A stretch of 64,000 nucleotides of DNA, from the NCBI RefSeq assembly GCF_000759535.1, contig NZ_CP009455.1, positions 2,976,001 through 3,040,000 on the forward strand, given 5' to 3'. The notes under the pieces are model-generated. The model was not told the origin of the DNA. It did no database searches and saw nothing but the letters and a program-made list of their open reading frames with translations. Both the position numbers and the translations under genes were made by a program. Source of the DNA: Pseudomonas cremoricolorata. Its GTDB lineage: Bacteria > Pseudomonadota > Gammaproteobacteria > Pseudomonadales > Pseudomonadaceae. Positions 56,308 to 64,000 of the stretch are shown here, in pieces (position 1 is the stretch's first letter; every line of letters starts with the position of its first letter).

Positions 56308-57366
56308 ATGGAATCTGCAATCGACAAACACCTCAAGTGCCCGCGCACCCTGTCGCGCCGAGTGCCCGACGACTATCAGCCGCCGTTCCCGATGTGGGTC
56401 GGACGCGCCGACGAGCAGCTCAAGCAGGTGGTGATGGCGTATCTGGGCGTGCAGTACCGTGACCCCGGGCAGCGCGAGCAGGCCTTGCAGGCGCTGCGCG
56501 ACATCGTTGGCCGCTTCGCCTTGGCCGATGGTCCGCAGTCCCACGACCTGACCCAGCATGAAGACAACAGCGGCTACCAGAATCTGATGGTGGTCGGCTA
56601 CTGGCCTGACCCTGGTGCCTACTGCCGCTGGTGGCGCTCGGCCGAGGTGCAGCAGTGGTGGAGCGGGCTGGAGCAGGCCAACGATGGCCTGGGCTACTTC
56701 CAGGAGATCAGCGCGCCGCGCGCCGAGCAGTTCGAAACCCTGTATGCCTTCCGCGAGCAATTGCCGGGCGTGGGTGAAGTGATGGGCAGCACCAGCGGCG
56801 AGATCGAAGAGCACGGTTACTGGGGCTCGATGCGCGACCGCTTCCCGGTGTCGCAAACCGACTGGATGCACCCCAACGGCACACTTCAGGTGGTGGCCGG
56901 CGACCCGAGCAAGGGCGGGCGGGTGCTGGTGCTGGGGCACGACAACATCGCGTTGATTCGCTCGGGCCAGGACTGGGCCTCGGCCGAGGCCAAGGAACGC
57001 TCGCTGTACCTCGATGAAATCCTCCCGACCTTGCAGGACGGCATGGACTTTCTGCGCGACCAGGGCGCAGCACTGGGCTGCTACAGCAACCGCTTCGTGC
57101 GCAACATCGACCTGCAGGGCAACCTGCTCGACATGAGCTACAACATCGGCCACTGGCGCTCGCTGGAAAAGCTCGAGCGCTGGGCCGAATCGCACCCCAC
57201 CCATCTGCGCATCTTCGTGACCTTCTTCCGCGTCGCCGCGGGCCTGGAAAAACTGCGCCTGTACCACGAAGTGTCGGTGTCGGACGCCAGCAGCCAGGTC
57301 TTCGAGTACATCAACTGCCACCCGCAGACCGGCATGTTGCGCGACGCCCAGCAGGCCGCCGCCTAG
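56308..57366 (+). CDS. oxdA: Aldoxime dehydratase
   Basis: Heme enzyme that dehydrates aldoximes to nitriles. 352 residues. Numbering from this ATG places the known key residues exactly: heme-ligand His299 (AESHPTH), catalytic His320 (LYHEVSVSD), Arg178 (SMRDRFPVSQ) and Ser219 (LIRSGQDW); this supports the start over the GTG one codon earlier. AGAGGAAG precedes it. First gene after the AraC-type regulator; its nitrile product feeds the nitrile hydratase downstream. Confidence 0.96.
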   Translation: MESAIDKHLKCPRTLSRRVPDDYQPPFPMWVGRADEQLKQVVMAYLGVQYRDPGQREQALQALRDIVGRFALADGPQSHDLTQHEDNSGYQNLMVVGYWPDPGAYCRWWRSAEVQQWWSGLEQANDGLGYFQEISAPRAEQFETLYAFREQLPGVGEVMGSTSGEIEEHGYWGSMRDRFPVSQTDWMHPNGTLQVVAGDPSKGGRVLVLGHDNIALIRSGQDWASAEAKERSLYLDEILPTLQDGMDFLRDQGAALGCYSNRFVRNIDLQGNLLDMSYNIGHWRSLEKLERWAESHPTHLRIFVTFFRVAAGLEKLRLYHEVSVSDASSQVFEYINCHPQTGMLRDAQQAAA

Positions 57367-57458
57367 ACCGGCGCCAACCACCCTCAGTCTTTTTGCTTGC
57401 CTGGCCCGCGCCGCGTTGGCGCAGGGCAGGGCATGACCTTGCCGATGGGAAGTGAACC

Positions 57459-58328
57459 ATGAAAATAATTCGAATCGTTCCGCTGCTCGCCACCTTGCCG
57501 TGGGCGCACAGCCAGGCCATCGAAGTCGCACCCGGCGACTACGAGCCGCTTCCGGCCGGCGCCGACGCTGTGGCGCTGTACTACCAGCACGCCGAGCGCA
57601 AGGCGCTGTATGCCGACGGCGACCGGGTCTCGGACAATGCCCGGCTCAAGAGCGACGTCGGCATCCTGCGTTACATCCACGCCGTGGGCCTGGCCGAAAA
57701 CCTGGTGTGGGAACCGCAGGTGCTGTTGCCGTTCGGCTACCTCAATGCCTCCGGCGATGTCGGCGCGCTGGGCGATACCCACGGCATCGGTGACCCGATT
57801 CTTGCCGCGCCGTTGAAGTGGACCTTGCCCACCACCCACGGCGACATTTTCTCGCTGGCGCCGTACCTGTTCGTACCGGTGGGCAGTTATGACAAGGACG
57901 ACGCCCTGAATCTGGGTGAAAACCGCTGGCGGGCAACCCTTCAGGCTGCCTACATCCACCGCTTCACCCCGCGTCTGGCGCTGGACACGGTGGCCGAAGC
58001 GTCATGGGTGTCGAGCAACAACGACTTCGGCCCGGCCGGGGTCAAGCTCGAAGAAGACACCCGCTACGAGTACCAGATGGCACTGCGCTACGCCCTCACG
58101 GAAAAGACCAGCGTCGCGCTGGGCGGCGGCTACGTCACCGGCGCTGCGACCACGGTCGATGGCGTCGATCAGCACAACCGCCTGTCGACCTCCTACGGCC
58201 GCCTGACGGTCAGCCATTTCATCGAGCCGACCCTGCAAGTGCAGGCGCAGCTGGGCCAGGATTTTGAAGTCGAGGAAGGCTTCAAGGAACGCGCGCGGCT
58301 CAACCTGCGCATCCTCAAGGTGTTCTGA
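57459..58328 (+). CDS. Outer-membrane channel-like protein (Phenol_MetA_deg-type)
   Basis: 289-residue exported beta-barrel-type protein: a short signal peptide (1-19, HSQAIEVAPG), alternating strands throughout, and a C-terminal LRILKVF ending in Phe as in outer-membrane proteins. It resembles the SphA/MetA-pathway transporter-like family that sits in many aromatic-degradation clusters. It lies between the oxd and amidase genes and probably helps substrate entry. The function is not shown by sequence alone. Confidence 0.75.
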   Translation: MKIIRIVPLLATLPWAHSQAIEVAPGDYEPLPAGADAVALYYQHAERKALYADGDRVSDNARLKSDVGILRYIHAVGLAENLVWEPQVLLPFGYLNASGDVGALGDTHGIGDPILAAPLKWTLPTTHGDIFSLAPYLFVPVGSYDKDDALNLGENRWRATLQAAYIHRFTPRLALDTVAEASWVSSNNDFGPAGVKLEEDTRYEYQMALRYALTEKTSVALGGGYVTGAATTVDGVDQHNRLSTSYGRLTVSHFIEPTLQVQAQLGQDFEVEEGFKERARLNLRILKVF

Positions 58329-58343
58329 GCGGGTTGTCCTGCT

Positions 58344-58409
58344 CAGCCAAGTGGATGTCACGCTGCACCAAGCACCCGCGCCTGGCGCTGCCTAATTTGA
58401 ACCACAGCG
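58344..58409 (+). promoter_or_regulatory. Composite activator-promoter element upstream of the amidase operon (copy 2)
   Basis: CAGCCAAGTGGATGTC (58344-58359), 7 bases, ACCAAGC (58367-58373), 13 bases, GCTGCCTAATTT, 2 bases, ACC, one base, CAGCG (58387-58409). Within the three blocks it matches copy 1 at 40 of 46 positions; the spacers between blocks are unrelated. It ends 90 bases before the amidase ATG. Confidence 0.65.
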
Positions 58410-58499
58410 CCCGGCCGCGACCCTGCGGCCGCACGGCGCAAGACCGGCCCGAACCGCCTGCCCGGCAGGCGCCGTTCCTCGCTACCAGACAGGATCACC

Positions 58500-60014
58500 A
58501 TGGCCATTAAACGTCCTACTCCAGCCGAGCTGTCGGCCATCGCCACCGAGCTGAACATGCCTTTGAGCGCCGAGCACGTCGGCGAGTACCTGGCGCTGAT
58601 GCAGGCCAGTTTCGAGGCTTACGACCTGGTCGACGAATTGCCCGATTTCACCCCGCCGGTGCGCTACCCGCGCAGCGCCGGGCATCGCCCGACAGCCGCC
58701 GAGAACCCGCTCGGCGCCTGGTATCAACGTGCCGAGGTGCAAGGTGCCAGCGAAGGTCCGCTGGCCGGGCGCAGCGTGGCGCTCAAAGACAACATCGCCC
58801 TGGCCGGCGTGGCGATGATGAATGGCGCCGCGCCCCTGGAAGGTTTTGTGCCAGCCTTCGATGCCACCGTGGTCAGCCGCCTGCTCGATGCCGGCGCGAC
58901 CATTCTCGGCAAGGCCACCTGCGAGCACTACTGCCTGTCGGGCGGCAGCCATACCTCCGACCCCGCGCCGGTGCACAATCCGCACCGCCACGGCTACGCC
59001 GCCGGCGGCTCGTCGTCCGGCAGCGCCGCGCTGGTGGCGGTCGGTGAAGTCGACCTGGCAGTGGGCGGCGACCAGGGCGGTTCGATCCGCATACCGTCGT
59101 CGTTCTGCGGCACCTACGGCATGAAGCCGACCCATGGCCTGGTGCCGTACAGCGGCATCATGGCCATCGAGGCGACCCTCGACCACGTCGGCCCGATCAC
59201 CCGCAACGTGCGTGACAACGCGCTGATGCTGCAGGTGATGGCGGGCGCCGATGGCCTCGATCCGCGGCAAAGCGCGCCGCAGGTCGATGACTACTGCAGC
59301 TACCTCGACCGCGGCGTCGCCGGCTTGCGCATCGGCGTGTTGCAAGAGGGCTTCAGCCTGCCCAACCAGGACCCACGGGTCAGCGACAGCGTCAACCAGG
59401 CCATTGCCCGCTTGCAGGCGCTCGGTGCGCAGGTCGAGCCGGTGTCGGTACCCGAGCACGGCCTGGCCGGGGCGCTGTGGCACCCGATCGGCTGCGAAGG
59501 GCTGATCATGCAGATGATGCATGGCAATGGCGCAGGGTTTAACTGGAAGGGCCTGTACGACGTCGGCCTGCTCGACAAACAGGCCGGCTGGCGCCAGCAC
59601 GCCGAGCAGCTGTCGGCCTCGCTCAAGCTGTGCATGCTGGTCGGCCAGTTCGGCCTGAATCACTACCACGGGCGCTACTACGCCAAAGCGCAGAACCTCG
59701 CCCGCTTGGCCCGCCGCGCCTACGACAATGCGCTGCAGCGCTTCGACCTGCTGGTGTTGCCGACCACGCCGATCATCGCCCAGCCGCACCCCCCGGCCGG
59801 CTGCTCGATCAGCGAATACGTCGGCCGCGCCCTGGAGATGATCGGCAACACCTCGGCCCAGGACATCACCGGCCACCCGGCCATGTCGATTCCCTGCGGC
59901 CTGGTCGATGGCTTACCGGTGGGCCTGATGCTGGTCGCCGGCCACCACCGCGAGGGCACGCTCTACCAGGCCGCCGCAGCCTTTGAAGCGGCCCATGACT
60001 GGCGGGCGCTGTAG
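58500..60014 (+). CDS. amiA: Amidase, amidase-signature family
   Basis: Hydrolyses amides made by nitrile hydratase to acids and ammonia. 504 residues, amidase-signature enzyme with the Ser-cisSer-Lys triad at Lys96 (VALKDN), Ser171 (GGSSSGSAA) and Ser195 ([13 protein letters not shown]); the numbering coincides with that of the nitrile-linked amidase of Rhodococcus. AGGATCACC precedes the ATG, which starts the run amidase-nthA-nthB-activator under the second composite element. Confidence 0.96.
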   Translation: MAIKRPTPAELSAIATELNMPLSAEHVGEYLALMQASFEAYDLVDELPDFTPPVRYPRSAGHRPTAAENPLGAWYQRAEVQGASEGPLAGRSVALKDNIALAGVAMMNGAAPLEGFVPAFDATVVSRLLDAGATILGKATCEHYCLSGGSHTSDPAPVHNPHRHGYAAGGSSSGSAALVAVGEVDLAVGGDQGGSIRIPSSFCGTYGMKPTHGLVPYSGIMAIEATLDHVGPITRNVRDNALMLQVMAGADGLDPRQSAPQVDDYCSYLDRGVAGLRIGVLQEGFSLPNQDPRVSDSVNQAIARLQALGAQVEPVSVPEHGLAGALWHPIGCEGLIMQMMHGNGAGFNWKGLYDVGLLDKQAGWRQHAEQLSASLKLCMLVGQFGLNHYHGRYYAKAQNLARLARRAYDNALQRFDLLVLPTTPIIAQPHPPAGCSISEYVGRALEMIGNTSAQDITGHPAMSIPCGLVDGLPVGLMLVAGHHREGTLYQAAAAFEAAHDWRAL

Positions 60015-60091
60015 GCGCCGAGCGAACTGACCTGTCGATCGAAACACCGTGGCCCGAACAACAACAACGCCAAGACGCGAGGAGATACCTG

Positions 60092-60691
60092 ATGAGCCAC
60101 ACCGACCCCAGCGCCAACCCCTCGACCCCAGGCGAACGCGCCTGGGCGCTGTTCGAGGTGCTCAAGCGCAAGGAACTGATCCCCGCTGGCTACATCGAGC
60201 AACTGACGCAACTGATGGCCCACGACTGGACCCCGGAAAACGGCGCCCGTGTGGTGGCCAAGGCCTGGGTCGATCCGGCCTATCGCGCGCTGCTGCTCGA
60301 AGACGCCACGGCCGCCTGTGCGCAGTTCGGCTACACCGGCCCGCAGGGTGAGTACATCGTCGCCCTGGAAGACACCCCGACGCTGAAGAACGTCATCGTC
60401 TGCAGCCTGTGTTCGTGCACCAACTGGCCAGTGCTGGGCCTGCCACCGGAGTGGTACAAGGGCTTCGAATTCCGCGCCCGCCTGGTTCGCGAGGGCCGCA
60501 CGGTGTTGCGCGAACTGGGCACCGAGCTGCCTGCCGACGTGCAGGTCAAGGTCTGGGACACCACCGCCGAAAGCCGCTACCTGGTGCTGCCGCTGCGCCC
60601 GGCCGGTTCCGAGCACCTCAGCGAGGAGCAACTGCGCCAACTGGTCACCAAAGACGTGCTGATCGGCGTGGCCTTGCCACAGCTGGCCTGA
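60092..60691 (+). CDS. nthA: Nitrile hydratase alpha subunit, iron type
   Basis: Catalytic subunit (199 residues) hydrating nitriles to amides. The metal-claw motif is CSLCSC (Cys104-Cys109), in which Ser at the second position marks the Fe(III) type rather than Co(III) (CTLCSC); Cys107 and Cys109 are expected to be oxidised to sulfinic and sulfenic acids. GAGGAG precedes the ATG, and nthB starts 35 bases after the stop. Confidence 0.96.
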   Translation: MSHTDPSANPSTPGERAWALFEVLKRKELIPAGYIEQLTQLMAHDWTPENGARVVAKAWVDPAYRALLLEDATAACAQFGYTGPQGEYIVALEDTPTLKNVIVCSLCSCTNWPVLGLPPEWYKGFEFRARLVREGRTVLRELGTELPADVQVKVWDTTAESRYLVLPLRPAGSEHLSEEQLRQLVTKDVLIGVALPQLA

Positions 60692-60726
60692 GCCGGCCCA
60701 CCCTCAACCTGTGCAGGAGTTCTCCA

Positions 60727-61382
60727 ATGGACGGTTTTCATGATCTGGGCGGCTTCCAGGGCTTTGGCAAAGTGCCCCACGCCATCAACAGTCTCGACTA
60801 CAAGAAGGTGTTCAAACAGGACTGGGAGCACCTGGCCTACAGCCTGATGTTCATCGGCGTCGATCAGCTGAAGAAATTCAGCGTCGATGAAGTGCGCCAT
60901 GCCGTCGAGCGCATCGACGTTCGCCAGCATGTCGGTACCCAGTACTACGAGCGTTACGTCATCGCCACCGCCACCTTGCTGGTGGAAACCGGGGTCATCA
61001 CCCAGGCCGAACTGGACGAGGCCCTCGGCCAGCCGTTCAAACTGGCCAATCCGGCCCACGCCAAGGGCCGTCCGGCGCTCACCGGGCGCGCGCCGTTCGA
61101 GGTCGGTGACCACGTTCGCGTGCGTGACGAATACGTTGCCGGACATATCCGCCTGCCGGCCTATGTGCGCGGCAAGCAGGGCATCGTGCGCCACCGCACC
61201 CGCGAACAGTGGCCGTTCCCCGATGCCATCGGCCATGGCGACCAGAGCGCAGCCTTGCAGCCGACTTATCACGTCGAGTTCCGCGTCAAGGACCTGTGGG
61301 GCGATGCCACTGACGATGGGCTGGTGGTGGTCGACCTGTTCGAGAGCTACCTCGACAAGCTCGATGCCACCGCGGTGCGCCC

Positions 61383-61386
<4 letters not shown>
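60727..61386 (+). CDS. nthB: Nitrile hydratase beta subunit
   Basis: 219-residue partner of the alpha subunit, with N-terminal [16 protein letters not shown], the helix [16 protein letters not shown] and the C-terminal barrel ([31 protein letters not shown], and [12 protein letters not shown]). Two Arg residues of this subunit usually hydrogen-bond the oxidised cysteines of alpha. Its stop overlaps the activator start (ATGA at 61383-61386). Confidence 0.96.
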
Positions 61387-62615
<1,229 letters not shown>

Positions 62616-62633
62616 GCATCAGGCGCGGTTGTC

Positions 62634-62691
62634 ATAGGAGCGGCCAGGCCGGCGCTCCGGTCCAGCCGCGAAGGGCTGCAAAGCAGCCCCA
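62634..62691. repeat. REP-like element at the end of the nitrile cluster
   Basis: ATAGGAGCGGCC...GCCGCGAAGGGCTGC followed by GCAGCCCC resembles the REP sequences scattered in P. putida, which typically begin TAGGAGCGG and end in a small hairpin. GGGCTGC pairs with GCAGCCC around an AAA loop (62673-62689). It separates the nitrile operon from the chemoreceptor gene and may protect or end the upstream mRNA. Confidence 0.65.
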
Positions 62692-62718
62692 GTCCCCATC
62701 GATCCAAGGAGGTATCGC

Positions 62719-64000
62719 ATGTTCCTGTTCACCCGAACCAGCCGCTGGGTGCTGGCACCGTTGGCCGAGCATCTGGACGATCCGGACCACGCACGTGCGC
62801 CGTTGTCATCGCGCCATCCGCTGCTGCGGCGCATTCTTGCCGGGGTCAGCCGCCTGCTCGACGAACGCCGCGCGCTCAAGGCCCAGGTACAACTGCTTGA
62901 GCAGGCCCATCAGGCGCTGACCGAGCAGGTGCAGGCTAGCGCCACCGAACTGCACCAGCAGCAGGCGCGCTGGACGCTGCTGGCCAGCGACCCCGAGCAA
63001 CACCTCTGGCAACTGGACCTCAGTGCCGGCAACAGCCTCGAGGCGCAGACCCCACTGCGCTGGCTGGCCGGCGCACTGCCAGGCCTCGACTACCTGCACG
63101 CGTTCAGCCAATCCCTGCACCCGGACGATCGCCAGCGCCTCCTGCACGGCCTGCGCGCCTGCCTGGCACACGCGGCGGACGGCCCACCCTGGCGCACCCG
63201 CCTGCGCGTGCGCCTGACGGCCAACGGTGAGTATCGCCAGTGCCAATTGAGCGCAGTCTGCCAACGCGATGCCGAGGGCTCCGCCGTCGCCTTGGGCGGC
63301 ACGCTGCGCGATGTCCATGAGCAATCGACCCACGAGGAACAACTGCACCTGGCCGCCATCCGTTTCGACATTGCCCGGGAAATGCTCCACGACGGCCTGT
63401 GGGATATCGAGGTGGTGGCGGGCGATCCGGCCAACCCGCGCAACACCATCTGGTGGTCGTCGCAGATGCGCCGGCTGCTCGGCTACGACAGCGAAGAGGC
63501 CTTCCCCAACACCCTGGAAAGCTGGACCTCGCGGCTGCACCCGGAGGACAGCGCCCGGGCGATTGCTGCCTTCGTCGCCCACGTCGAAGACCGCAGCGGT
63601 CGCACGCCCTTCGACGTCGACTATCGCCTGCGCCACCGCGACGGCGCCTACCGCTGGTTCCGTGGTCGCGGCCAGACCCGGCGCAGCGCCGACGGCGCGC
63701 CGCTGCGGGTGGTCGGCGCCATCACCGACATCCACGCCAGCCACGAGCAGGAGCAAATGCGCCAGGCCCAGGCCCAGCAGCATCGGGTGATGCAGGAGAC
63801 CTTGGGCAAGCTGACGCAGATCGTCGCCAGCATCCAGGGCATCGCCAGCCAGACCAACCTGCTGGCGCTCAATGCGGCCATCGAGGCCGCCCGTGCCGGT
63901 GAGGCTGGGCGAGGTTTTGCCGTGGTGGCCGACGAGGTGCGCAAGCTGGCCACCCGCACCAGCCAGGCCACGCAACAGGCGGCCAACATGATCGAAGGCT
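62719..64000 (+). CDS. PAS-containing chemoreceptor (methyl-accepting protein), 3' end beyond window
   Basis: Open at the right edge; 427 residues visible. No membrane segment is evident, so it appears cytoplasmic. A coiled N-terminal stretch (about 45-90) leads to two PAS-like domains (about 90-200 and 215-335; the second with [33 protein letters not shown] and the PAC motif [17 protein letters not shown]), then the start of the MCP signalling domain ([33 protein letters not shown]). AAGGAGG lies six bases before the ATG. Its place behind the nitrile genes suggests taxis linked to nitrile or redox status. Confidence 0.85.
   Translation, partial: MFLFTRTSRWVLAPLAEHLDDPDHARAPLSSRHPLLRRILAGVSRLLDERRALKAQVQLLEQAHQALTEQVQASATELHQQQARWTLLASDPEQHLWQLDLSAGNSLEAQTPLRWLAGALPGLDYLHAFSQSLHPDDRQRLLHGLRACLAHAADGPPWRTRLRVRLTANGEYRQCQLSAVCQRDAEGSAVALGGTLRDVHEQSTHEEQLHLAAIRFDIAREMLHDGLWDIEVVAGDPANPRNTIWWSSQMRRLLGYDSEEAFPNTLESWTSRLHPEDSARAIAAFVAHVEDRSGRTPFDVDYRLRHRDGAYRWFRGRGQTRRSADGAPLRVVGAITDIHASHEQEQMRQAQAQQHRVMQETLGKLTQIVASIQGIASQTNLLALNAAIEAARAGEAGRGFAVVADEVRKLATRTSQATQQAANMIEG

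Noticed and set aside
60401..60418. Cobalt-type nitrile hydratase
   Set aside because: The claw motif reads CSLCSC, with Ser in place of the Thr of the cobalt type.

Overview
This is a stretch of a Pseudomonas chromosome, most likely from the P. putida / P. fluorescens side of the genus. The base composition is GC-rich. The order tig-clpP-clpX-lon-hupB-ppiD, then oprI, a class I DAHP synthase, panE, cysB and cysH, then prpB-prpC-acnD-prpF, is the order I recall for Pseudomonas core genomes. No other source was used for this placement.

Layout. Bases 1-899 are the right end of an integrated mobile element: a LexA-type box (52-67), two small overlapping genes of unknown function, and at 845-899 a displaced 3' half of a tRNA-Leu gene that looks like an attachment site. 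Core chromosome follows. 1140-5108 is an iron-acquisition cell-surface signalling unit (ECF sigma factor, FecR-like anti-sigma factor, TonB receptor with an STN domain). 5184-7760 holds an exported protein of unknown function, a small monooxygenase-like protein with a WYL regulator, and a short conserved protein. 7959-16430 is the protein quality-control block (trigger factor, ClpP, ClpX, Lon, HU-beta, PpiD), with RpoH-like promoters before clpX and lon. 16482-29641 is mixed housekeeping: patatin phospholipase, CHAD protein, chemoreceptor, TatD nuclease, lytic transglycosylase, GreB, a YbbAP-type ABC exporter divergent from tesA, an L,D-transpeptidase and the OprI lipoprotein. 30115-36759 carries an acetyltransferase, aromatic and cofactor biosynthesis (DAHP synthase, PanE, PabB) and sulfur assimilation (cysB, cysH).

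36940-39997 is a three-gene unit of an ATP-grasp ligase, a membrane protein with a transglutaminase-like periplasmic domain, and an exported retropepsin-like protease; its role is poorly known. 40292-47003 is the 2-methylcitrate operon for propionate, led by its GntR regulator with two matching operator sites and using the AcnD/PrpF branch. 47302-49972 is a copper-type two-component system divergent from a cupredoxin. 50035-55014 holds QueF, MlaA, a PilZ protein, a degenerate HAD-like protein and the RssB/RssC pair.

55018-64000 is a catabolic island for aldoximes and nitriles: an AraC-type regulator, aldoxime dehydratase, an outer-membrane channel, a signature amidase, Fe-type nitrile hydratase (alpha, beta) and its CobW/P47K activator, then a REP-like element and a PAS-containing chemoreceptor that runs off the window. 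Together these would take R-CH=NOH to R-CN, R-CONH2 and R-COOH. A 66-bp composite motif, with conserved blocks at identical spacing, stands upstream of both the dehydratase and the amidase genes. It looks like a shared activator-dependent promoter and is the most notable new observation here.
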